A stretch of 64,000 nucleotides of DNA from Bdellovibrionota bacterium (GCA_040386775.1 JAZKEU010000001.1:84459-148458), one strand, 5' to 3'; counted from the stretch's first letter, positions 35,155 to 44,803 are shown. Notes: generated from the letters alone by a model not told the origin. Made by a program: numbers and translations.

Positions 35155-36988
35155 TATCATTTCTGATTTTTCCACTAGCCCCAATAGCGTATTCTTTGCT
35201 TAAAGCTTTCCTTAAAGAAAGCTCCCCTTGATATGAATCATACTCTTCAATTGGATCCCAAAGCCAAGTGCCTTCAAGCTGAACCTTGAAATCAATTTTT
35301 GGTCTAAAAAGGATTCCAACTTTCGGTCCGACTTGCGCTCGGAAGTTATTGTCATCGAACTTTTGCGAGTAAGAAAGATCAAGGGACCCCATGGCATACA
35401 AAGTAAACTTCGAAAGATTCGTTGCTAGCCCCCAACTGGACTGGAAATATCCGCCTTGGCAGAAAGCGCACTTATCATCTTGGTAGGATTTCACCCCAAA
35501 AGACATATCCCATGAAGGACGTTTTTCAAAAGTTTCAAAAGGGGCCATGCTTCGAACGCTCACCAGAGTCCACTGATAGAGATCCCATTTTTTAAAGTCA
35601 TTGCTGGATTGAAAGATCGTATTGAAGAACTCAATCTGCGCGTTTTCGGGATAACCGAAATCAGGGTCCAGTAAGTCATGAAGGGCGAATCTTACGTGAT
35701 AACGTTGGAAAGATTCAAACATTTCACTGTAGCCCGGCTCAATCCCTAAACGCTGAGATCCGTGACCGTCGTGAGGTTTTGATACAGGCTCTGTAACTTT
35801 GATTTCATTCTCTTGTGGAGGAAGTTCGACTCTTTTAACTAGTAAATCTTTCTTCCATTGGTACTCGTCAGTCTTTTCGTCATTCACTTTGCCCGAGTGT
35901 TTGTATTCAATCCAATCAATCAGAGTATCAATGATTTTAACTCTCGAAGCTTCAGAGAAGGTTTTTGGAACTTCTCTAGACCTTGAATTACTTAAAGCCA
36001 AGAACTCTGCGCGTTCTTCTTTGGTTAAGGATTCATAGCGTGTAAGAAAAATATTTCTAATGGAGGGTCTAAAGCTGACTTCTTTTAATAATCCTTTTTC
36101 CTTTGCCGTAATAAGAACCGTGTCGGAAGGAATCACCCAGTAAGGAAGTCCATCGGTTAAATTAAAACGGGGAGCTGCAGCTTCGAGAGCCGTAAAGATA
36201 TGGTAAGAGCAATTCTCGGTAAAGAAAAAGTAATCGTAATCCGTTTGTCCTAATTCCCATAAATGTCTGACAAGTCTTTCGACTTCCTCGTTGGTAAAAT
36301 CCAATTTGTAAGACCAGAGATCTCTCGACTCAAAGTCGTTATACTCTCTCACTTTATAGTAGTAAGGCATTGTAGAGTAAATTCCAGGGAACATTCCCAC
36401 GATTCCACCAAAAGTGTAAACGATGGGATTTTTTGTCCAAGGGTTGGCTGCAAAGTTAACTCCGAGATCTAAGAGCTCGGTATTTTGAAAATTATTCTTT
36501 TCTTTATGTTTATTCACTCTCAAGAAGGTATGTCCGAAGACAGAAGAGGGATTATTGATGTAGTAGGCTGAGAAAACTAAAGAAACGCTCTCTGCATCTA
36601 AACTTTTTTTGAATTTCTGATATTCAGTACAAACATCTTCTTTGGCGAGAGGTATCCCAAGCTTCTCAGATAAGAATTGGGATCTAGCGGGGAAGCGGCA
36701 TCTAGCGTGATCGTTAGTAACCGCTTTTCGAGACATCAATTCAAAAGCCAAAGCTTTCAATTCATCTTTGGGATTTGTTTTCCCTTTGGCACTTAAAAAG
36801 AAATTCTTCCCGTCAGCTTCTGACTTATAACCAAACAATCCTTTTTTATAATTAAGAAATCTAAGCCACTCTTTGCTGTGGGCAAGAGTTTTCATATTAG
36901 CATCATCAAGAGGTGAGGCTAGAGCGTTAGAGCCTAATGTTGAAGCTCCAACGAAGAGAGATAGTAGAATGAAAAGATAAAATTTCAT
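35117..36988 (-). CDS. DUF4105 / Lnb N-terminal-domain family exported protein
   Basis: 623 residues from ATG 36988. Signal peptide (about 1-24, ending ALA). The central domain (about 120-320) fits DUF4105, now linked to Lnb, a lipoprotein N-acyltransferase described in Bacteroides. Two conserved catalytic-looking segments are present: SSVFGHTFLRVN (His) and FFTENCSYHIF (Cys). The C-terminal third is aromatic and beta-rich, ending in Phe-His, and may form a barrel or beta-sandwich. It probably acts in the periplasm or outer membrane; whether it acylates lipoproteins is inference. Overlaps tsaE by 38 bp. Confidence 0.75.
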   Translation of the reverse strand: MKFYLFILLSLFVGASTLGSNALASPLDDANMKTLAHSKEWLRFLNYKKGLFGYKSEADGKNFFLSAKGKTNPKDELKALAFELMSRKAVTNDHARCRFPARSQFLSEKLGIPLAKEDVCTEYQKFKKSLDAESVSLVFSAYYINNPSSVFGHTFLRVNKHKEKNNFQNTELLDLGVNFAANPWTKNPIVYTFGGIVGMFPGIYSTMPYYYKVREYNDFESRDLWSYKLDFTNEEVERLVRHLWELGQTDYDYFFFTENCSYHIFTALEAAAPRFNLTDGLPYWVIPSDTVLITAKEKGLLKEVSFRPSIRNIFLTRYESLTKEERAEFLALSNSRSREVPKTFSEASRVKIIDTLIDWIEYKHSGKVNDEKTDEYQWKKDLLVKRVELPPQENEIKVTEPVSKPHDGHGSQRLGIEPGYSEMFESFQRYHVRFALHDLLDPDFGYPENAQIEFFNTIFQSSNDFKKWDLYQWTLVSVRSMAPFETFEKRPSWDMSFGVKSYQDDKCAFCQGGYFQSSWGLATNLSKFTLYAMGSLDLSYSQKFDDNNFRAQVGPKVGILFRPKIDFKVQLEGTWLWDPIEEYDSYQGELSLRKALSKEYAIGASGKIRNDITEGSVQFFYFH

Positions 36989-37019
36989 GGAATTAAAACT
37001 GTAGTCACAAAAAATAAAA

Positions 37020-37061
37020 AAGCCAATCTTTAGCACCATGTTAGGCAAAAAAGATTGGCTT
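37020..37061 (-). terminator. Rho-independent terminator after the DUF3015 gene
   Basis: AAGCCAATCTTT (37020-37031) and AAAGATTGGCTT (37050-37061) form a 12-bp stem. On the minus strand the 3' arm runs into TTTTTATTTTTTG. It separates the DUF3015 gene from the DUF4105 gene. Confidence 0.8.
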
Positions 37062-37077
37062 AAAACCCGTCAGTCTC

Positions 37078-37113
37078 ACTAATCGCCTGTAAAATATTTT
37101 ATAGACGATTAGT
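37078..37113 (-). terminator. Second stem-loop downstream of the DUF3015 gene
   Basis: ACTAATCG (37078-37085) pairs with CGATTAGT (37106-37113), and the AT-rich inside (TAAAATATTTTA) extends the stem. It lies between the DUF3015 stop and the stronger terminator and has no T tract of its own, so it may protect the mRNA 3' end. Confidence 0.5.
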
Positions 37114-37136
37114 AGTAAAAAAATCTAAATTCTAAA

Positions 37137-37592
37137 TTATGATAAATTGCCGCAAGAAGTATTCAATTCTGGATTCATTCTGATTACAGATTCAATTCCA
37201 GATTGAGTTTGTGTAGCGCTGCTAGAATTAAATACGTTGTTGTAGTTAGTTCTTAAAGCGCTAGACAAAGCTTCTGTGTTTTGGCAGTTATAAACTTTTG
37301 CTAGCCCTACAAGAGCTTCACCTTGACCGCGTGCTGCAGCTGTCTTGATAGCTTCGTGATTTGTTTCGATGTAAGCCTTAATAAGGTTAGCACCGTCGTT
37401 GCAGTTCGAAGTTCCAGTAGTGATACCGAAAGTTTGAACTCCTGTTCCGTTCAATGTAGCAGCGATGATTTGAACAGGTCCTTTTTCGTCTTTGAAAACG
37501 ATTGAACCAAGTCCGCATCCAGCAACACCGTATCCTGCAGCATGTGCAGAACCGAATGATAAGAAAGCGATAGCGATAAGTAATTTTCTCAT
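37137..37592 (-). CDS. DUF3015 family exported protein
   Basis: 151 residues; signal peptide MRKLLIAIAFLSFGSAHA. The mature start AAGYGVAGCGLGS and the segment TFGITTGTSNCND are characteristic of DUF3015. It has four mature cysteines. Very strong ribosome-binding site (GGAGGAATT) and two stem-loops behind it, which suggest high expression. Function of the family is unknown. Confidence 0.88.
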   Translation of the reverse strand: MRKLLIAIAFLSFGSAHAAGYGVAGCGLGSIVFKDEKGPVQIIAATLNGTGVQTFGITTGTSNCNDGANLIKAYIETNHEAIKTAAARGQGEALVGLAKVYNCQNTEALSSALRTNYNNVFNSSSATQTQSGIESVIRMNPELNTSCGNLS

Positions 37593-37816
37593 GATAATTC
37601 CTCCGTGTGTGCTTAAAAAATTGTTAATACATAAATTTCTAAGCGTAGTTGGGTTTTTTAATATTCTAGAGGGTTTATGAGATAAAACAAATGTAATTGA
37701 GGTCTATGACATAACACGCAAAGATACTGTCATGGTGCTGAATTTAGGTGCAGTTAAATAGGTGCGCTAATTTTTTGTAGGCGAATGTCTACAAATCTTC
37801 ATATAATCGGAGGCAA

Positions 37817-38659
37817 ATGAAAAGTTTGAAATCCTTTTCCTTATTCCTAGTCTTGTTTGGCTCATCAGTGCTCATGGGATGTAGTAGCCTTTTGTATTAT
37901 CCGACAAAAGTTGTTCATTATGAACCGGCACAATTAGGTCTAGTCCCAATAGAGAATGAAATGGAAGTGGATCTAGGAGTGAAGATTCATGGCTGGTACC
38001 TCAAGTCCAAAGCAAAAAATCCCAAGGGTGTCTTAGTGTTCTTTCATGGGAATGCACAAAATCTCACTTCACATTACATTTCACTCTCGTGGATTTTAAA
38101 AGAAGGTTATGACTATTACATTTGGGATTATCGCAGTTACGGAAAATCGAGCGGTGAGCCATCACCTCAAAACACGGTCTCGGATGGAAAAGAAATCATC
38201 AAGTACATCTATAATAAAAATCCGAAACTCCCACTCTATGTTTTCGCACAAAGTTTGGGTGGAATAATTGCAATGAGAGCGGTGATTGATCTTAAAGGTG
38301 AAATTCCAATCAAGGCCATGATTGTGGATTCAACAGCTCAAAGTTATCAAAGTGTTGGTCGAGATATTTTAAGTAAACATTGGTTAACTTGGATTTTCCA
38401 ACCACTATCGTATGTGCTGATCAGTGATAAGTACGCACCTGAAGATCGTGTGGGAGAAATTTCTCCCATTCCACTTTTGGTCATTCATGGAACCAAAGAT
38501 CAAGTCATCAGCTATAAATTTGGTGAAGAAATTTTTAAAGACGCGAAAGATCCTAAGGAATTTATTTCTATCGAAAACGGCACACACATCGATTCTTTCT
38601 GGGGAAAGGGAGCAGAGATCGCCCGCAAAAAATTCCTAGACTTCGTTCAGAAATATTAG
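37817..38659 (+). CDS. Alpha/beta-hydrolase lipoprotein (BEM46/ABHD13-like)
   Basis: 280 residues. Signal peptide with lipobox LMGC (Cys22), then a serine hydrolase domain: FFHGNAQN (oxyanion), WDYRSYGKSSG, nucleophile AQSLGG, Asp in VIHGTKDQVI and His in ENGTHIDS. Likely an esterase or acyl hydrolase anchored in the envelope. Ribosome-binding site CGGAGG. The upstream 224-bp gap (37593-37816) is AT-rich and serves both divergent genes; I saw no clear operator in it. It is convergent with the next gene. Confidence 0.82.
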   Translation: MKSLKSFSLFLVLFGSSVLMGCSSLLYYPTKVVHYEPAQLGLVPIENEMEVDLGVKIHGWYLKSKAKNPKGVLVFFHGNAQNLTSHYISLSWILKEGYDYYIWDYRSYGKSSGEPSPQNTVSDGKEIIKYIYNKNPKLPLYVFAQSLGGIIAMRAVIDLKGEIPIKAMIVDSTAQSYQSVGRDILSKHWLTWIFQPLSYVLISDKYAPEDRVGEISPIPLLVIHGTKDQVISYKFGEEIFKDAKDPKEFISIENGTHIDSFWGKGAEIARKKFLDFVQKY

Positions 38660-38665
38660 TCAGTC

Positions 38666-39988
38666 TTACGCCACTTTTGCAGCGGAGAGCATTGCGAAGG
38701 CGTCGTTTGCTATTTCTTGAATGTGATGGAGTTGGTATTTTTTTGAACCGTCTTTAGTTGTTGTTCCTAAGACCATACCAAAAATTTTCTTTTCATGCAT
38801 GATGGGGCATATTGTGATGTGCTCCGGTAATTGACCTTTGTTCCAACTATTAAAAAAAGCCTCATTCACAGGATTCGTTACCACATGGCCGTGATAAGGA
38901 TTTTGAGTTTCATTTACTATTCTAAAAATGCTTGGTGTTGAAACATCAATAGTGGAGTGTGCGTGAGAGATTTTTGTCCAAGTCGCATCCCAAGCTTTAG
39001 GTTCCAAATTTCCATTCGTAAATAACAGCACCATAGTTTGATCAAAATATTTTTTCATTGCATGTAAAATTCCATCAAACTGGGGCCCATTGCTAGCCGG
39101 AGAAGCTGCCGGCATAGGTGAGTGTATAGGTACAACTTGTGAAGGTGGTGGTGGCGGAGTTATTGTTGAAGCTGTTTTATTTTTAGGTGGATGTTTTGCA
39201 ACTAAAGAATCGGCTGTCATAATTGTAATTTTAGGAGGAGTTGCAGCGGCCTCCCCAGGAGCTTTCTGTCCTTCGAGTACAGGCATAATACCTTCGAACT
39301 TGAAAGATTGTAGATCTACCGAGGCGATAGGTTTATCAGTCACAAATCTTTCATCCAGATTAGTCGGTGAGGGTGGAAAATTGAGTCCTGCGGGAATGTC
39401 AGCTTTTTCTTCTAAGGAGATTTCAATTTTATCTTCAGCGCCAGCAGGAGGTTCATCATTAGGTTTTGCATCACCTAAAGAAATATTTTCGAAGCTGAAG
39501 CTATCTAATGGTGAATTTCCTTTTGAAGCTTCTAAATCTTTAAAAAGTGGATTTGTATTTTCTTTTTCTTCTGGCATCTGCACGGCTTCTTGATTCACGA
39601 TGCTGGTTTCATTTTTTGTAACATACTTCTGAAGAACATCATAGGGAGCTAAAACATATTGCACAGCTTGTGGGGCTTCGAAAGGTGTTGGCTCCAAACA
39701 CATCACATAAAGAGTTCCATCCAACTCATGGAAAGGAACTACGTTTTTTGGAAAAACATTTTTATAACGATCAAGAAGTGCTTCCACATTGTTTGTTTTA
39801 TTTAAAAATTCGATCTTTAAAACAGGAAGAGCATAATATTCTTTTGCCCACGCTAAGTAAGCTACGGGATCTATCAAATTCTTCTCGAAGAGTACGTCCA
39901 GAAGAGTTTGGTGGGGTTGAAGAGCTGCCTGCATTTGGGCAAGATCTGCTTCTGAGAGTTTGAAATGTTTAATTAGAGCCTGGTTCAT
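38666..39988 (-). CDS. MshEN/GspE_N-like domain plus GAF-like domain protein
   Basis: 440 residues. The N-terminal ~120 residues match the type II secretion/pilus ATPase N-domain (GspE_N/MshEN): LLDVLFEKNLIDPVAYLAW, YYALPVLKI and FPKNVVPFHELDGTLYV. A long Pro/Glu-rich linker follows, including PPPPPS near residue 280. A C-terminal GAF-like domain spans about 300-440 (HITICPIMHEKKIFGMVLG). There is no ATPase domain. MshEN domains can bind c-di-GMP, so a signalling role is possible. The start is ATG 39988. Domain calls are by eye. Confidence 0.7.
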   Translation of the reverse strand: MNQALIKHFKLSEADLAQMQAALQPHQTLLDVLFEKNLIDPVAYLAWAKEYYALPVLKIEFLNKTNNVEALLDRYKNVFPKNVVPFHELDGTLYVMCLEPTPFEAPQAVQYVLAPYDVLQKYVTKNETSIVNQEAVQMPEEKENTNPLFKDLEASKGNSPLDSFSFENISLGDAKPNDEPPAGAEDKIEISLEEKADIPAGLNFPPSPTNLDERFVTDKPIASVDLQSFKFEGIMPVLEGQKAPGEAAATPPKITIMTADSLVAKHPPKNKTASTITPPPPPSQVVPIHSPMPAASPASNGPQFDGILHAMKKYFDQTMVLLFTNGNLEPKAWDATWTKISHAHSTIDVSTPSIFRIVNETQNPYHGHVVTNPVNEAFFNSWNKGQLPEHITICPIMHEKKIFGMVLGTTTKDGSKKYQLHHIQEIANDAFAMLSAAKVA

Positions 39989-40264
39989 CAATTAACTATC
40001 GGTTTCTAAGGGGCATTTTTTAATGGATTTCTTATGCTTAAGTCTCATGTTTAGGCTGATTATGGTCCTAAAGCGACACCAGCTCACGTATATTTTATAT
40101 GAGTTACCCTAATTTTTATAAGGGAGCTAGTTTAGTGAGCCTGTCAATATTACCTAATGAATTAAATTATTTAACTTACTTTTCAACAGGTATCAAAATC
40201 ACATGGTCTGGTTCTTGTATAGGACCTTAGTGGGGAAAGTTTATACTGAGTTTCGGGGGGAACT

Positions 40265-41179
40265 TTGAAGAGGGAAAATCCAAAACAAAATTCTAGGCAA
40301 AATAATTCCAATCAATTAGATTTGGATCAATACCTATTGATTCCAATTTTTTTAATTCTTTTGATCATTGCGACAACAGAAGCGAGAGCCACGGAAACCT
40401 CGGCGACCCAAATGAGCAAAGCAAAAATCGAAGACATTGCTCCTGCGGCCTCAGCTAAAAAATTAGCTTTAACGCTTACCCTCGAGCACGCTTCAGATTT
40501 AAAATCAAAAGCAAACCCAGATAGAGACGAGTCTACAAGTCTGATCATTCAACCTAAATACAATATGTCTGAGACTGCATTTCTAGAAGGTAGAATCGAC
40601 TTGGTCCAAAACTACGACAGTGAAAAAAGAACCGGTGTTACAAACTCAGTCATTATCTTGTCACCGACAAAAATTGATCTTTCAAAAGAAATTGCATTTA
40701 TGCCGGAAGTATCAGTGTCGCTTCCTACCGATGAAAAAATCAGAGATGATGAATCTTATCAAGGATCAGTTACGTTAAGACCAAGTGTTCTGTACTCTTC
40801 AGAAGCTGTAAAAGGTTTGGCTATATTGAACAGAGTTTACATCAACAAAAATTTTCATCAATACGAATTGAAAAGAGATTTTTCGGCCAACGCAGAGTAC
40901 TCCATCAGAAATAGATTTGCGGTAGTTTATAATTTTACCGAAAAATTTGCCCTAGAGCTCGTGAATGATTACACGCGCTCTTGGACTTACAATGGTTATT
41001 CAAAAGATGCATTCTATTTGGCGCAAGCTTTAGGTTATGAATTTGCAAAAGATTGGAACGTATCGGTATCGCACAAGAATGAAGGTTCTGCCCGTGGACC
41101 CAACAACAACGGGGAAAATATTGAGTTGTTTGCACAAAAAAGTTCGTATTTATCACTGGGGTTAGCGCATGTTTTTTAA
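40265..41179 (+). CDS. Outer-membrane beta-barrel protein, unknown function
   Basis: 304 residues starting at TTG 40265, with GGGGGGA upstream. A cytoplasmic-looking Asn/Gln-rich N-terminus precedes a hydrophobic signal segment (about 25-41). The mature part is alternating amphipathic strands ending in a terminal Phe (SLGLAHVF), a barrel signature. The 273-bp gap before it (39992-40264) has only short dyads that I could not interpret. It is followed 58 bp later by the metzincin lipoprotein, so the two may be co-transcribed. Confidence 0.65.
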   Translation: MKRENPKQNSRQNNSNQLDLDQYLLIPIFLILLIIATTEARATETSATQMSKAKIEDIAPAASAKKLALTLTLEHASDLKSKANPDRDESTSLIIQPKYNMSETAFLEGRIDLVQNYDSEKRTGVTNSVIILSPTKIDLSKEIAFMPEVSVSLPTDEKIRDDESYQGSVTLRPSVLYSSEAVKGLAILNRVYINKNFHQYELKRDFSANAEYSIRNRFAVVYNFTEKFALELVNDYTRSWTYNGYSKDAFYLAQALGYEFAKDWNVSVSHKNEGSARGPNNNGENIELFAQKSSYLSLGLAHVF

Positions 41180-41237
41180 AAAAAATTGTAAAGCTAAGAA
41201 TTATAAGGCTGAAAATATTAAGAAGGGGAAAAAGGCT

Positions 41238-44200
41238 ATGAAGCATTGCCGAAAAAAAATGTTAGGTGCGATACTAGTTTTGATGTCATTGGTAGTTTCT
41301 TGCACAAAGGAAAAACCATATGAATTTACACCAGACAAAAAAACAATTTCTAAGGAAATGTTTAAAAAAGAAGATTTTGGAAATTTAAAGCCAGAAGAAA
41401 TTGCTAAACTCAGTCCTGAAGAAAAAAGAAAGTTCCGCGTTCCACGCATCGCCGTAATGAGCTATGGACAGGCGACAAGAACCGCAACTGCCAGCATGCC
41501 GTACTTCCAGGGAAGAACAAAGCTTGTGGAGTTTGAAATTTCTGAACATGAAATTGAAGTTCGTGAGCTGGAGAAAGACCCAAGATTTGCGGAGAACCCT
41601 ACAAATAGTAAAGCAATCATGGTGATGCCTGTTAGACACATTGACTACAAGTGTGAAAGAGATGCCTACGGTGAATGTCAGAACAAAGAAGTGGAAAGCG
41701 TTGATAGACCGTGGAATGAGCGTGCTTACGCCGAAATCGGTTTCAAAGATTCAAAAATCTTAGACATTGATGAATTGCCAGTAGAAATCACAAATTTACT
41801 TTCTGGATGTTATTCAGAAGGAAACCAAAAGCTCATTAATTACGATTTAGACAAAGATGTATTTAACTTTGAACTTCAAAAGTCTTACACGATCAATCTT
41901 TCTAACCCTGCATGCTGGGGTGAAATCAGTGACTTTGAAGATCTCTTTGAAAAGTTAAACTTTGATGTGCGCTATGTTTACTCAATGGTCAGAGCAGACA
42001 AAATCGCTAGTAAAGACTACAAAGCCGTTCAATACAAAACAGCGGACGAAGAAACTTTTGGTTTTTTCAATTCTAAAATCGGTAGACTCGACGTTGACAA
42101 CAACGCTATCGAAAATAATGACGAAGTATTACTCAACCGTTGGAATCCAGCGCGTAAAGTGATTCCATACCACTTGAGCGATGCTTTCGATAAAGCAGAA
42201 TACGGTTATGTTTTAGATGCAACAAGAGCCGCAGTTCAAAACGTTAATAATGGTTTAGCGGAAGCAGGTACGGGAATAGAAATCCAATTGATGCCACCGA
42301 GCGGAAAGAAAGTTGGAGATTTACGAAACAACATGATCGTGCTTGTGGATGACCCACTCGCATCTAGAATCATCGGCTATGGACCAAGTGTTGCCCATCC
42401 ACTGACAGGTGAGATCGTCAACGCTAGAACGGTTATGTATCTGGGAACAATCAAAGGAATTGTAAAATCAACTTACGAAGACATGAGAGAAGAGCTCATG
42501 GCAGCCAAAGAAAATGCAAAGGCTGCGGAAGAAGCCGGTAAAGTAGGAAGTTTGGCCGCAGTTGTAGAGAGTGTTAAGAACAGACTCAATGTTTTCTCGA
42601 ATGGAAAAAACATGTTAAAGGGTCGAGCTTCGCTAGATTTAGGCGGATCGGCTCTGCAAAGAAGCATTTCAACCGTAAATCTAGCTGATAAAACGGATGT
42701 TCTTCAGGCTAGAGTGGCAATGAATAAACGTGCAAAAGATCTTAGCGGAGTGAAAATTCCTGACGGAAAGATTGCGCAGATTAAGCGAGACATTCTAAAG
42801 TTTAAAAGACTTGAGGGTGCATCACTTATCGCAAAAACAAGCAAGTACATCGACAAGAGAATCGATGTTCTCTCAAAAAATAATGTTTACCCAGAAGAAC
42901 TCTTCAATGCGGAACATGCTTTAAGGTCGGCAGGAATTGATGAAAAAATCGAAGGCAACTTAAAGCCATGGGCGGAATTAACAAGCGCGGAGAGAGAAGA
43001 AATCGTGCGTTTAGTACTTCCACACATTTGGATTCCTACGCTGGTTCATGAGTTGGGTCATAACCTTGGCTTAAGACATAACTTTGCGGGTTCGGAAGAC
43101 AAGGCCAATTTCTACACTGGCGATGAGTTAAAGAAAATGGGCGTGACTCATGAAATTCCATATTCATCAATGATGGAATATTCTTATAAAACTACAAACG
43201 AACTTCCAACTCTTGGAAAGTACGATATCGCAGCACTGAAGTTTGCATACAAACGTGAAGTGGATGCGGTAAACCAAGCGGGTGCCGTAGTGAAAGCCGT
43301 AAAAGTAGAAAAAAACTTAGCGGAAACAACAAAAGCTCTAGAGGCAGAAGGTTTAGCTCTTAAGGAATATCGTTACTGCACTGACGAACATGTTTCTGCA
43401 AACCCAACCTGCAATCGTCATGACGAAGGCACAAACCTTGTAGAAATCGCAACTCACTTCATTTCAAGTTATGAAGACAGGTACAAGCGTATCAACAAGC
43501 GTAGCGGTCGAAAAAACTTCTCGGTGTTCCAAGAAGGTGCTTACCTGGGAAGAATGTCAAATAACTTCTACGATCTAAGACTCACTTTTGAAGTGTACGA
43601 GAAAATTAAAAATGAATACGGAATCGAAGAGGGTAATCCGCTATGGAAGGATGTGGATTTCTTAAGAGAAATTTATGAGGCAAGCACGCTCAGTGGCCAG
43701 TTCTTGTTGAGTATTCTTTTAACTCCAGATGTGCATTGTGCAATTGCCGTAGCGCAAGAGCCAAGAGCTCCGGTGGCTCTAATTCAGATTCGTAATTTGG
43801 ATCCATCGGCAACAACTTGCTTTCATCCCGATGTAGCAAGAACGGTGGCCCAAATTGGAGAACAAAATAATCTCCAATTGGTGGTGGTCGGTGAAGGTGG
43901 AAAATCCTTTAAATCTAGAAAAGATCCCCTGAATGAGAATGTTTATGCTGATCAAATCGATGTGCAAGGTATCTGGATTGATAAAATGCTAGCCTTAGAA
44001 TTCTTGTTCACCAGAGAATTGGGTTCAAGTCTCTTTGATGCAAACACGCAAAACTTTTTGAGTCATGGAGCCGTAGGGCCAAGTATCGAAAATATTCTGG
44101 CAGCGATTCTTTTGGGTCGCGGTGGGGTAGAAGTTCCGTTCCGCAATGCTGAGGGATTCCCTGTGGAATTTTTGGGTGAAGGTGGCGCAACTTCGAGTGC

Positions 44201-44729
44201 CTTACCAATTTCAATTGAATTTGGTTCGGACCATAATATTGAAGTTCCAGCGGCAGGAGGATTGTCTGAATACTTTGGATTGCCAGGCAGACAAACAACT
44301 TTCCAAAGAGAATTGGCAAGAAGTTTGGGGCGTCTAGTGCCAACGCTTGTTGGCGCTGCGGATGCGAGAAGATTCTTGGATTCATTTTCGATTTACAAAG
44401 AGCATCCAGGAAGAGACAAGCAAACTGATGTGGTGAGTGTTGAGGTGGGCACGGAAAGATACTTTGCACTTAAACAAAACAAAGTGGCAGTCAGTGCGAT
44501 TCAAGGAATTGGCTATGCAAAAGTTCTTGATAAAGTCACTGTTGGAGAAGTTGAAAAGATTTTAGAGATGAAGGACAAAGGCGAGAAATTACCTGAGGAG
44601 ACTCCAGATCGAATAAAAGCTGCTTTTGCTCTAGATAATGAGGTTCTTAAGGCCTTTATTGATGGCCTAATTAAGAGCACGCCATTCTATGAAGAATTGT
44701 TAGACGCTCTCCTGGTTTCCGTAAGATAG
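41238..44729 (+). CDS. Very large metzincin-type zinc metalloprotease lipoprotein
   Basis: 1163 residues from ATG 41238. Signal peptide with lipobox-like SLVVSC (Cys20). The catalytic signature HELGHNLGLRH (604-614) is the metzincin HExxHxxGxxH, and a Met-turn follows (SSMMEYSYKT). The region around it resembles the DUF4953/DUF5117 zinc-dependent metalloproteases. An extra insertion of about 150 residues (helical, Lys/Ala-rich; 410-560) precedes the active site. The C-terminal ~450 residues have no assignment. Probably surface- or periplasm-anchored, possibly acting on prey or envelope proteins. The frame is open upstream to 41169, but the signal peptide fixes the start. Confidence 0.85.
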   Translation: MKHCRKKMLGAILVLMSLVVSCTKEKPYEFTPDKKTISKEMFKKEDFGNLKPEEIAKLSPEEKRKFRVPRIAVMSYGQATRTATASMPYFQGRTKLVEFEISEHEIEVRELEKDPRFAENPTNSKAIMVMPVRHIDYKCERDAYGECQNKEVESVDRPWNERAYAEIGFKDSKILDIDELPVEITNLLSGCYSEGNQKLINYDLDKDVFNFELQKSYTINLSNPACWGEISDFEDLFEKLNFDVRYVYSMVRADKIASKDYKAVQYKTADEETFGFFNSKIGRLDVDNNAIENNDEVLLNRWNPARKVIPYHLSDAFDKAEYGYVLDATRAAVQNVNNGLAEAGTGIEIQLMPPSGKKVGDLRNNMIVLVDDPLASRIIGYGPSVAHPLTGEIVNARTVMYLGTIKGIVKSTYEDMREELMAAKENAKAAEEAGKVGSLAAVVESVKNRLNVFSNGKNMLKGRASLDLGGSALQRSISTVNLADKTDVLQARVAMNKRAKDLSGVKIPDGKIAQIKRDILKFKRLEGASLIAKTSKYIDKRIDVLSKNNVYPEELFNAEHALRSAGIDEKIEGNLKPWAELTSAEREEIVRLVLPHIWIPTLVHELGHNLGLRHNFAGSEDKANFYTGDELKKMGVTHEIPYSSMMEYSYKTTNELPTLGKYDIAALKFAYKREVDAVNQAGAVVKAVKVEKNLAETTKALEAEGLALKEYRYCTDEHVSANPTCNRHDEGTNLVEIATHFISSYEDRYKRINKRSGRKNFSVFQEGAYLGRMSNNFYDLRLTFEVYEKIKNEYGIEEGNPLWKDVDFLREIYEASTLSGQFLLSILLTPDVHCAIAVAQEPRAPVALIQIRNLDPSATTCFHPDVARTVAQIGEQNNLQLVVVGEGGKSFKSRKDPLNENVYADQIDVQGIWIDKMLALEFLFTRELGSSLFDANTQNFLSHGAVGPSIENILAAILLGRGGVEVPFRNAEGFPVEFLGEGGATSSALPISIEFGSDHNIEVPAAGGLSEYFGLPGRQTTFQRELARSLGRLVPTLVGAADARRFLDSFSIYKEHPGRDKQTDVVSVEVGTERYFALKQNKVAVSAIQGIGYAKVLDKVTVGEVEKILEMKDKGEKLPEETPDRIKAAFALDNEVLKAFIDGLIKSTPFYEELLDALLVSVR

Positions 44730-44746
44730 CTTTGATCGCAGGGAAG

Positions 44747-44778
44747 GGTTGTGGTATTGTGCGCGGCATAACACAACC
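44747..44778. promoter_or_regulatory. Inverted repeat upstream of the cysteine desulfurase
   Basis: GGTTGTG (44747-44753) and CACAACC (44772-44778) are complementary over 7 bp with an 18-nt centre, 25 bp before the start codon. It may be an operator or a leader hairpin. No match to the IscR consensus is claimed. Confidence 0.3.
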
Positions 44779-44803
44779 TAACCCAGTACTTGAATGCTAA
44801 ATT

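Noticed and set aside
39090..39593. 167-codon plus-strand open frame opposite the MshEN-GAF gene
   Set aside because: It is antisense to the Pro-rich linker of a real gene; its Gly/Ser-rich translation is what a Pro/Ala-rich reverse strand gives.
40064..40226. Distant dyad GGTCCTA / TAGGACC and other short repeats before the barrel gene, considered as a riboswitch
   Set aside because: The 7-bp arms are 150 bp apart and I could not match any riboswitch core, including c-di-GMP types.
44008..44469. 153-codon minus-strand frame under the metzincin gene
   Set aside because: It is antisense to the C-terminal half of the protease, with no ribosome-binding site and no protein-like features.
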